From contig URJD01000127.1 in assembly GCA_900548075.1 (NCBI GenBank), positions 1-5,661 of the forward strand: a stretch of DNA of 5,661 bases, read 5' to 3'. This stretch comes from an uncultured Collinsella sp. (GTDB lineage: Bacteria > Actinomycetota > Coriobacteriia > Coriobacteriales > Coriobacteriaceae). Position 1 is the first letter of the stretch. Each line of letters opens with the position of its first letter. The notes beneath the pieces are model-generated. The model saw only the letters and a list, made by a program, of their open reading frames with translations. It was not told the DNA's origin and did not search any database. The position numbers were made by a program, and so were the translations under genes. This document shows, piece by piece, positions 1 to 5,111 of this stretch.

Positions 1-2
1 TC

Positions 3-89
3 GACATCCTCGACCCCACCTCGGGCACCGTTGATTCGCTCATGCGTCTCGACCTTCCCGCTGGCGTCGACATCGACATCAAGCTCTAA
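3..89 (+). CDS. rpsJ: 30S ribosomal protein S10, C-terminal fragment
   Basis: The reading frame is open from the left edge and ends at TAA (87-89), giving the last 28 residues of a protein that starts outside the window. The visible end includes TVDSLMRLDLPAGVDIDIKL, which matches the conserved C-terminus of bacterial ribosomal protein S10 (E. coli ends in [21 protein letters not shown]). S10 is a small-subunit protein of the 30S head and also the NusE transcription antitermination factor. The gene is followed after 23 bp by a strong terminator, so it is the last gene of its transcript here rather than the first gene of a long S10 operon. The identification rests on a short but very characteristic tail. 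Confidence 0.88.
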   Translation, partial: DILDPTSGTVDSLMRLDLPAGVDIDIKL

Positions 90-112
90 GCGATACCGCG
101 CATAGCGTACAG

Positions 113-151
113 AGCCCCGCTGCCGTTACGGTAGCGGGGCTTTTTTGTTTT
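113..151 (+). terminator. Intrinsic terminator of rpsJ
   Basis: A 13-bp stem (113-125 pairing with 129-141, with one G:T pair at 122/132) encloses a three-base TTA loop and is followed by six T residues (141-146), a G and four more T residues (148-151). This is a textbook Rho-independent terminator starting 23 bp after the rpsJ stop. On the minus strand the hairpin is not followed by a T-run, so it should act mainly on rpsJ transcripts and not on the convergent birA transcript. Confidence 0.93.
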
Positions 152-205
152 GAACGATGGATTTGAACCGCCGGGCAAGGCTGCCGAGCGGATGGTTGTG
201 GCGCC

Positions 206-982
206 CTATTCGCTCACGGGACGCAGAGATGCCTCTTCAAAATGGAAGGACCGCAAACCGCCTTCGGTTTCGATACACGCGCGACCAAAGGTATCGACTG
301 TTTTAAAGATGCCTTGCGCCAGCTCGTCTCCAGCGGGGGAGCGGGCGATAACGTGCTCCTCAATCCAATTAAGCTGCGCGATATAGTCCTCGCGTACAGG
401 TGCGAGTGGGCCGGCGTTATCTGCCAGAGCATTGAGCTGTTCGGCCCAGGCGTCTACAGAGTCCATGACCGTTTGATAGACCTCGTCGAGAAGCGTATCG
501 ACCGAGGGAACGCTCTCGTTGAGATCCGAGAGGCCGATCGCTGCTAAACCCCCATCGGGTACATCTTGGGGCGTGTAGTTCAGGTTGACGCCAATGCCGC
601 AGACGGCGAAAGGCTTTCCCTCGTTGTCGCGTGCTGCCTCGACTAGAATGCCGCCGAGCTTGCGTCCTCGCGCGACGAGATCGTTGGGCCATTTGAGACC
701 GATCTCGGTTGTGAGGCCCCGCCTTTTGAGCGCTTCGAGCACCGCTAGGCCGCTGACGGCAGCAAGACCTGAGTACTTTGCAGGATCAACGCATGGACGC
801 AGGACAATCGAAAGCAATAGGTTGCCGGCGGTTGAATCCCACTTGTGGCCGCGCCGGCCGCGTCCTGCCGTTTGCGCGCGGGCGGCAAGTCCTGTGCCGT
901 GCGGCGCACCCTGTTTTCCTGCCTCGAGCAGGTCATCGTTGGTCGATCCGGTTACGTCGACAATCGTTAATTGGGCATCCAT
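206..982 (-). CDS. birA: Biotin--[acetyl-CoA-carboxylase] ligase (class I, no HTH)
   Basis: This 258-residue cytoplasmic enzyme activates biotin with ATP to biotinyl-5'-AMP and transfers it to a lysine of biotin carboxyl carrier protein. Visible motifs, in order: the adenylate-binding loop GRGRRG (40-45), KWPND (97-101), the catalytic-lysine segment RKLGGILVE with K108 matching E. coli K183, and GIGVNLN (129-135). A small SH3-like C-terminal domain lies at about 195-258. The start at 982 is chosen because AAGGAGGT (1000-993) lies 11 bases upstream and the catalytic domain begins at once (MDAQLTIVDVTGSTND). A longer frame to 1063 only adds a low-quality 27-residue leader that runs through this ribosome binding site. 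There is no N-terminal winged-helix domain, so it is a pure ligase, not the biotin repressor type. It is divergent from the fatty-acid operon, whose malonyl-CoA supply needs biotinylated acetyl-CoA carboxylase. Confidence 0.93.
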   Translation of the reverse strand: MDAQLTIVDVTGSTNDDLLEAGKQGAPHGTGLAARAQTAGRGRRGHKWDSTAGNLLLSIVLRPCVDPAKYSGLAAVSGLAVLEALKRRGLTTEIGLKWPNDLVARGRKLGGILVEAARDNEGKPFAVCGIGVNLNYTPQDVPDGGLAAIGLSDLNESVPSVDTLLDEVYQTVMDSVDAWAEQLNALADNAGPLAPVREDYIAQLNWIEEHVIARSPAGDELAQGIFKTVDTFGRACIETEGGLRSFHFEEASLRPVSE

Positions 983-992
983 AGCGGCTGCT

Positions 993-1000
993 ACCTCCTT
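993..1000 (-). promoter_or_regulatory. birA ribosome binding site
   Basis: On the minus strand this reads AAGGAGGT, a near-perfect Shine-Dalgarno sequence, with 11 bases between its AAGGAGG core and the ATG at 982-980. It decides the birA start: the upstream ATG at 1063 would place this site inside the coding sequence. Confidence 0.8.
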
Positions 1001-1010
1001 ATTAAATAAG
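998..1010. repeat. 13-bp perfect palindrome over the birA RBS
   Basis: CTTATTAAATAAG has two 6-bp arms (998-1003 and 1005-1010) around a central A. It overlaps the first bases of the birA Shine-Dalgarno. It could be a small operator or simply an AT-rich coincidence; no known regulator can be assigned. It resembles but does not match the 10-bp BioR site consensus TTATMKATAA known from alphaproteobacteria. Confidence 0.35.
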
Positions 1011-1075
1011 TGAATGACGCAATGGTGTCGAGAGATAGACACAATGTGAAGCCTTTGTCGCATTTGGACAATTTA

Positions 1076-1093
1076 ATGTTAACACGTCAACAA
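1076..1093 (+). repeat. Operator-like direct repeat, copy 1
   Basis: ATGTTAACACGTCAACAA matches copy 2 (1124-1141) at 17 of 18 positions, in the same orientation and 48 bp upstream. It contains an imperfect inverted repeat: TGTTAAC (1077-1083), spacer AC, GTCAACA (1086-1092), with 6 of 7 positions symmetric. That dyad shape is typical of a homodimeric repressor site. It does not resemble the FapR or FabT consensus sequences I know. Confidence 0.65.
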
Positions 1094-1101
1094 AGACTGA
1101 A

Positions 1102-1130
1102 TTGCGTTATCCTCTCTTGGTCGATGTAAA
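1102..1130 (+). promoter_or_regulatory. Weak candidate promoter for the fab operon
   Basis: TTGCGT (1102-1107) and TGTAAA (1125-1130) are 17 bp apart and match the -35 and -10 consensus at 3 and 4 of 6 positions. Transcription would start near 1137, leaving a short leader that still includes the fabH ribosome binding site. The -10 lies inside operator-like repeat copy 2, which would suit repression. The match is weak and other placements are possible. Confidence 0.25.
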
Positions 1131-1141
1131 CACGTCAACAA
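1124..1141 (+). repeat. Operator-like direct repeat, copy 2
   Basis: ATGTAAACACGTCAACAA differs from copy 1 only at position 1128 (A instead of T). Its half-sites TGTAAAC (1125-1131) and GTCAACA (1134-1140) are symmetric at 5 of 7 positions. It ends four bases before the fabH Shine-Dalgarno, so a bound protein here would cover the promoter or transcription start of the fab operon. Confidence 0.65.
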
Positions 1142-1158
1142 CTCAAAGGAGGTTAGTG

Positions 1159-2118
1159 ATGGGTTTCACGATACAGGGAACGGGCTCGGCGCTTCCCGAG
1201 CGCAGTGTTTCCAATGACGAGCTGTCCGAGTTCCTCGACACCTCGGATGAGTGGATCTTTACCCGCACGGGTATTAAGAGCCGCCATGTCTGCACCAACG
1301 AGTCACTCGATGACCTTGCCGTTGTAGCGAGCGAGCGAGCGCTCCAGACGTCCGGAATCGATGCGAGCCAGCTGGATCTTATCGTCTGCTCGACGACGAC
1401 GGGCGACCATCTCGTTCCCGCCGAAGCGTGCGCCGTTGCCGAACGCCTGGGCGCCACATGTCCTGCCTTCGACGTTTCGGCGGCCTGTGCTGGCTTCGTA
1501 TTTGCGCTCGATGTCGCCGAGGGCTATATCGCCCGCGGTCGCGCCAAGCGCGTCCTTGTCGTCGCCGCCGAGCAGATGACGCGTGCGCTCGACTGGACCG
1601 ACCGCGCGACGTGCGTGCTCTTTGGTGATGGCGCGGGCGCTGCGGTCATAGAGGCCGGGGGAGAGAACCCCCTTGCCGTCGAGCTTTCGACAGCACCCGA
1701 TGTCGAGACGCTGCGTGTTCCGGGACTGGCTGGGACCTCACCGTTCAAGGATTCCGCGGACCGTGAGAGTGTGCTTTCCATGAACGGTCGTCGCGTGTTC
1801 AAGTTTGGCGTCAATGCAATCTGCGACACGGTCAACAAGCTCGCGAGTGACACGAGTATCGCGGTTGAGGATATCGACCATTTTGTATTCCATCAGGCCA
1901 ACGAACGAATCTTGAGCCAGGCGGTCAAGCGCTTGGGTGTGTCGGACGACCGCGTGGTCCGTACGCTGCGCGAGACCGGCAATATCTCGAGCGCTTGCAT
2001 TCCGCTTGCCCTCGACCGGTTGGCAAACTCCGGCGCGCTTTATCCGGGCGACACGATCGCCTTAGTCGGATTTGGCGCCGGCTTGGATATAGGTGGCTAC
2101 CTGCTTCGCTGGAAGTAG
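1159..2118 (+). CDS. fabH: Beta-ketoacyl-ACP synthase III
   Basis: This 319-residue enzyme starts fatty acid synthesis by condensing an acyl-CoA primer with malonyl-ACP to give a 3-ketoacyl-ACP in the cytoplasm. The thiolase-fold Cys-His-Asn triad is complete: C110 in DVSAACAGF, H245 in FVFHQAN and N275 in ETGNISSA, all within a few residues of E. coli C112/H244/N274. The CoA-contacting W32 and R36 (DEWIFTRTGI) are at the same positions as in E. coli, and the C-terminus carries the glycine-rich GFGAGLDIGG. Length is normal for the family. The start at 1159 is supported by AAAGGAGG at 1145-1152; an in-frame TTG at 1102 and GTG at 1156 are less likely. It is the first gene of the operon, with acpP 52 bp downstream. 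Which primer (acetyl or branched) it prefers cannot be read from the sequence. Confidence 0.96.
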   Translation: MGFTIQGTGSALPERSVSNDELSEFLDTSDEWIFTRTGIKSRHVCTNESLDDLAVVASERALQTSGIDASQLDLIVCSTTTGDHLVPAEACAVAERLGATCPAFDVSAACAGFVFALDVAEGYIARGRAKRVLVVAAEQMTRALDWTDRATCVLFGDGAGAAVIEAGGENPLAVELSTAPDVETLRVPGLAGTSPFKDSADRESVLSMNGRRVFKFGVNAICDTVNKLASDTSIAVEDIDHFVFHQANERILSQAVKRLGVSDDRVVRTLRETGNISSACIPLALDRLANSGALYPGDTIALVGFGAGLDIGGYLLRWK

Positions 2119-2170
2119 TTGCACATAGGAAATAAAAACGCCCCCAGGGCACAAACAAAGGAGAAACACC

Positions 2171-2407
2171 ATGGCAGATCAGAAGACCTTCGAGCGCGTT
2201 TGCGACGTTATCCGCGAGACCGCCGGTCTTGACGATGTCGAGATGAAGCCCGAGTCCACGCTCGAGGAGATTGGTCTCGACAGCCTGGGCACCGTCGAGA
2301 TCCTCGTCGCCGTCGAGGACGAGTTTGGCATCCAGCTCGATACCGAGGAGAACCCCAAGACGGTCGGCGAGTTCGCCGATACGGTCGAGGCGGCATTGGA
2401 GAAGTAG
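2171..2407 (+). CDS. acpP: Acyl carrier protein
   Basis: This 78-residue acidic protein carries the growing acyl chain as a thioester on 4'-phosphopantetheine. The attachment serine is S38 in the signature IGLDSLGTVEI, and the four-helix ACP pattern with many Glu and Asp residues is evident along the whole length. A strong Shine-Dalgarno AAAGGAG (2157-2163) sits seven bases before the ATG. The 52-bp gap after fabH is the largest inside the operon; apart from a 4-bp hairpin (GCCC/GGGC, 2140-2150) it shows no promoter or terminator, so acpP is probably co-transcribed. The stop is two bases before the fabK ATG. It is the substrate carrier for every other enzyme in this cluster. Confidence 0.96.
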   Translation: MADQKTFERVCDVIRETAGLDDVEMKPESTLEEIGLDSLGTVEILVAVEDEFGIQLDTEENPKTVGEFADTVEAALEK

Positions 2408-2409
2408 AG

Positions 2410-3354
2410 ATGCTCAAGACTCCTCTCTGCGATCTGCTCGGCATCGAAAAGCCCGTGTTCCAGGGCGGTATGGCCTGGATTGCCGACGCCTCGTTGGCGT
2501 CCGCAGTGTCCGAGGCGGGCGGCTTGGGGATTATCGCGGCCATGAACGCCGACGCCAACTGGCTTCGCGACCAGATTCATAAGCTGCGCGCCAGGACGGA
2601 TAAGCCCTTTGGCGTCAACGTCATGCTCATGAGCCCGTTTGCCGACGAGGTCGCGCAGGTCGTGATTGACGAGCGAGTGCCGGTCGTCGTGACGGGCGCC
2701 GGCAATCCCGCCAAGTACATGAAGGCGTGGAACGAGGCGGGCATCAAGGTCATCCCGGTCGTTGCCTCGGTGGCGCTGGCGCGCCTCGTGGCACGTCGTG
2801 GAGCCACGGCGGTTGTTGCCGAGGGTACCGAATCGGGCGGCCATATTGGCGAGACCTCGACGATGGCACTGGTGCCGCAGGTCGTCGATGCGGTCGATAT
2901 TCCCGTCGTGGCCGCCGGCGGTATTGCGGATGGCCGCGGGGTGGCGGCCGCCTTTATGCTTGGCGCCGCTGGTGTCCAAGTGGGCACGCGTTTTCTCGTT
3001 GCCGATGAGTGTACCGTCTCGGAGCAGTACAAGGAGATGGTCCTGAAGGCCAACGACACTTCGACGCGTGCGACCGGTCGCTCGACGGGACATCCGGTGC
3101 GCGCCCTCAAGAGCCCCTTTACCAACGCCTATGCCAAGAGCGAGGGTTCCGGCGCGAGTGCCGAGGAGCTCGGTGCTATGGGAACCGGTGCGCTGCGTAA
3201 GGCCGCCAAGGACGGCAACTACGAAGAGGGTTCGTTTTTGTGTGGACAGATTGCCGGCATGGTCAACGAGCGCCAGAGCGCACGCGAAATCGTTGACGAC
3301 CTGGTCGATGGCGCCGAGCACGTCCTGAAGGGTGCGTGCGCATGGGTGGCGTAG
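2410..3354 (+). CDS. fabK: Enoyl-ACP reductase II (FMN-dependent)
   Basis: This 314-residue TIM-barrel flavoprotein of the nitronate monooxygenase/2-nitropropane dioxygenase-like family reduces trans-2-enoyl-ACP to acyl-ACP, the last step of each elongation cycle. Visible features: the N-terminal PVFQGGMAWIAD, AGGLGIIAAMN (36-46), the catalytic segment EGTESGGHIG with H145 (S. pneumoniae FabK H144), and the FMN phosphate-binding VAAGGIADGRG (167-177) followed by GAAGVQVGTRF. Position between acpP and fabD is the one FabK takes in streptococcal and clostridial operons, which separates it from catabolic nitronate monooxygenases. The ATG follows the acpP stop by two bases with GGAG (2398-2401) as ribosome binding site inside acpP, implying coupled translation. 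FabK enzymes are typically insensitive to triclosan, unlike FabI. Confidence 0.94.
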   Translation: MLKTPLCDLLGIEKPVFQGGMAWIADASLASAVSEAGGLGIIAAMNADANWLRDQIHKLRARTDKPFGVNVMLMSPFADEVAQVVIDERVPVVVTGAGNPAKYMKAWNEAGIKVIPVVASVALARLVARRGATAVVAEGTESGGHIGETSTMALVPQVVDAVDIPVVAAGGIADGRGVAAAFMLGAAGVQVGTRFLVADECTVSEQYKEMVLKANDTSTRATGRSTGHPVRALKSPFTNAYAKSEGSGASAEELGAMGTGALRKAAKDGNYEEGSFLCGQIAGMVNERQSAREIVDDLVDGAEHVLKGACAWVA

Positions 3355-4283
3355 CGTTTCTGTTTGCCGGCCAGGGTGCCCAGCACCCCGCGATGGGCGT
3401 CGACCTGATCGAGACATCGCCGGCGGCCGCCGAGGTGTTCGCCATTGCCGATGAGGTGCGCCCGGGGACGAGCGAGCAGTGCCGGAGCGCCTCCAAGGAG
3501 GAGCTCTCGCAGACAGAGAGCACGCAGCCTTGCGTGTTCGTGCACGACTTGGCTGTCGCCGTCGCCCTGCGCGAGCGCGGCGTGGTGCCTGCCGCCTGTG
3601 CGGGATTCTCGCTGGGCGAGGTCGCTGCACTCACCTTTGCGGGGGCATTCGATACGCGAGCGGGTTTTGAACTCGTGTGTGAGCGCGCGGCATTGATGGC
3701 CACGGCGGCCGAGCGTCACCCCGGCGGCATGCGCGCCGTCATCAAACTTGATGCTGCGCAAGTCGAGAACCTGGCTGCGCAGGCCGGCGAGGACTGCTGG
3801 CCGGTCAACTACAACAGTCCCCAGCAGACGGTTGTGGCCGGAGCGCCCGATGCGCTGCAGACCCTCGACGTCCTAGTAAAAGAGGCTGGCGGCCGCGCCA
3901 TGAAGGTCGCGGTGTCGGGTGCATTCCATAGCCCCTATATGGCAGAGGCGACTGAGGGGCTGGCGACGTATATCCAAGCCGGCCACGCGCCGTCTCCGCT
4001 GCTGATTCCGGTCATGGCAAACATGACGGCGGCGCCCTATCCGGCGGACCCGCGAGCGGCATCGGATGTCTTGGCCAACCAGGTGAGCCATGCCGTTCGC
4101 TGGGTCGACACGCTGCATACTCTGCAGGATCAGGGCATCGACACGTTTATTGAGGTCGGCCCTGGCAAAACGCTGTCGGGCCTGGTCAAGCGTACGCTGA
4201 GCGACGTTCGCGTGTATTCGTGCGAAACGGCCGAGCAGGTCGCAGCTATTGCCGACGAGCTCGCACAGTCCACAGGGCTGTAA
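3342..4283 (+). CDS. fabD: Malonyl-CoA:ACP transacylase
   Basis: This 313-residue enzyme transfers the malonyl group from CoA to ACP, feeding both FabH and FabF. Motifs: FLFAGQGAQ at 7-14 with Q11 of the oxyanion hole, the nucleophile S90 in GFSLGE, R115 in CERAAL that binds the malonyl carboxylate, H196 in SGAFHSPYM, Q247 in NQVSHAVRW and EVGPGKTLSGL near the end. These match E. coli Q11, S92, R117, H201 and Q250. The usual GHSLGE has Phe in place of His, which is a tolerated position. The ATG at 3342 overlaps the end of fabK by 13 bases, with GAAGGG (3327-3332) nine bases upstream; a GTG at 3336 would add only two residues. The overlap indicates translational coupling with fabK. Confidence 0.95.
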   Translation: MGGVAFLFAGQGAQHPAMGVDLIETSPAAAEVFAIADEVRPGTSEQCRSASKEELSQTESTQPCVFVHDLAVAVALRERGVVPAACAGFSLGEVAALTFAGAFDTRAGFELVCERAALMATAAERHPGGMRAVIKLDAAQVENLAAQAGEDCWPVNYNSPQQTVVAGAPDALQTLDVLVKEAGGRAMKVAVSGAFHSPYMAEATEGLATYIQAGHAPSPLLIPVMANMTAAPYPADPRAASDVLANQVSHAVRWVDTLHTLQDQGIDTFIEVGPGKTLSGLVKRTLSDVRVYSCETAEQVAAIADELAQSTGL

Positions 4284-4298
4284 CCCGAAAGGAATGAC

Positions 4299-5072
4299 AT
4301 GGGCAACTTGAACAATGGCGCGCTCGAGCGCAACGACTCACGTCGCGTGGCGCTGGTCACGGGCGGCTCGCGCGGTATCGGCCGCGCCTGCGCTGTCGGT
4401 CTGGCGGAGGACGGCTTTGATATCGCCGTCGTCTACGCCGGTGGCGTCGATGCGGCGCGCGAGACGTGCGAAGCCTGCGAGGCGGCTGGCGCCGCGGCAC
4501 GCGCATATCAATGCGACGTGGCCGACCCCGCTGCCGTCAACGCGTGCGTGGAAGCGGTCCTCAACGACTTTGGCTCCATTTGGGCGCTCGTCAACAACGC
4601 TGGCATCACCCGCGATGGCCTGCTCATGCGCATGGGCGATGACGCCTTCGATCGCGTGCTCGATGTCAATCTCAAGGGAACATTCAATATGACGCGCGCG
4701 CTCACCAAGACCTTTATGCGCCAGCGCGGCGGCTGCGTCGTCAACATGAGCTCGGTCGTGGGCCTGATGGGCAATGCCGGGCAAGCCAACTACGCTGCCT
4801 CCAAGGCGGGCGTGATCGGCCTGACCAAGGCGGTGGCGCGCGAGCTTGCGCCTCGCGGCGTGAGGGTAAACGCGGTTGCCCCCGGCTTTGTTGAGACCGA
4901 TATGACGGCAAAGCTCTCGGATAAGGTGCGCGCGGCGTGCGAGGAACAGATTCCCCTCAAGCGTATGGCGCGTCCCGAGGAAGTGGCCGGCGTGGTGCGC
5001 TTTTTGGCGAGCGATGCGGCTTCCTACATTACGGGCGAGGTTGTACGCGTTGACGGCGGAATGGCGATGTAG
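4299..5072 (+). CDS. fabG: 3-oxoacyl-ACP reductase
   Basis: This 257-residue short-chain dehydrogenase/reductase reduces 3-ketoacyl-ACP to 3-hydroxyacyl-ACP using NADPH. The Rossmann motif TGGSRGIG is at 21-28, NNAG at 99-102, and the catalytic tetrad N124 (DVNLKG), S152 (NMSSVVG), Y165 and K169 (NYAASKAG) is complete; the C-terminal YITGEVVRVDGGMAM is typical of FabG. The start has AAAGGA (4288-4293) five bases upstream and lies 15 bp after the fabD stop. Sixteen residues precede the first beta strand (VALVTGG), about ten more than in most FabG proteins; they are polar and show no signal or membrane character. SDR enzymes are diverse, but the fit to FabG and the operon position make this assignment firm. 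Confidence 0.95.
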   Translation: MGNLNNGALERNDSRRVALVTGGSRGIGRACAVGLAEDGFDIAVVYAGGVDAARETCEACEAAGAAARAYQCDVADPAAVNACVEAVLNDFGSIWALVNNAGITRDGLLMRMGDDAFDRVLDVNLKGTFNMTRALTKTFMRQRGGCVVNMSSVVGLMGNAGQANYAASKAGVIGLTKAVARELAPRGVRVNAVAPGFVETDMTAKLSDKVRAACEEQIPLKRMARPEEVAGVVRFLASDAASYITGEVVRVDGGMAM

Positions 5073-5099
5073 AAATCAGGGCCGAAGAACGGCTTGGAT

Positions 5100-5105
5100 G
5101 AGGAG
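5100..5105 (+). promoter_or_regulatory. fabF ribosome binding site
   Basis: GAGGAG lies six bases before the ATG at 5112 and only three before the ATG at 5109. The spacing favours the second ATG as the fabF start. Confidence 0.6.
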
Positions 5106-5111
5106 ACCATG

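Larger units (their letters stand above)
983..1158. promoter_or_regulatory. Divergent birA / fab operon control region
   Basis: These 176 bp between the birA and fabH starts are clearly richer in A and T than the flanking genes and must hold the promoters for both directions. They contain the birA ribosome binding site with an overlapping palindrome, two near-identical 18-bp repeats, and the fabH Shine-Dalgarno AAAGGAGG (1145-1152) six bases before the fabH ATG. No convincing consensus sigma-A promoter is seen for birA. A weak candidate for fabH is listed separately. I see no riboswitch or small open frame of merit. Confidence 0.7.

Noticed and set aside
150..241. tRNA-like pieces on the minus strand: a T-loop-like GGTTCAAATCC (159-169), an adjacent small hairpin like a long variable arm, and possible acceptor pairing between TTTTGAA and TTCAAAA.
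   Set aside because: The T-stem has a mismatch, no D-arm with GG or proper anticodon arm can be drawn, and the span would overlap the conserved C-terminus of BirA. Coincidence is more likely.
983..1063. Extension of birA to the upstream ATG at 1063, giving 285 residues.
   Set aside because: The extra 27 residues match nothing expected, translate straight through a strong Shine-Dalgarno, and are far too short to be the helix-turn-helix domain of bifunctional BirA.
1025..1071. Two short inverted repeats, GTGTC-N8-GACAC (1025-1042) and TTGTC-N7-GACAA (1055-1071), in the control region.
   Set aside because: With 5-bp arms and free loop length, one or two such pairs are expected by chance in a spacer of this size.
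1076..1140. BirA-type biotin operator, because TGTTAAC and TGTAAAC resemble the half-site of TTGTAAACC-N14/15-GGTTTACAA.
   Set aside because: No inverted partner GGTTTACAA lies at the required spacing, and the BirA here lacks the DNA-binding domain.
2140..2150. Small GCCC-CCA-GGGC hairpin between fabH and acpP as a terminator or attenuator.
   Set aside because: The stem is only 4 bp and no T-run follows; it is too weak to stop transcription.
2179..3630. Long open frame of 483 codons on the minus strand across acpP, fabK and fabD.
   Set aside because: It is the antisense shadow of three well-supported genes; such long antisense frames are common in GC-rich coding DNA, and its product is Arg/His/Gly-rich with no recognisable domain.
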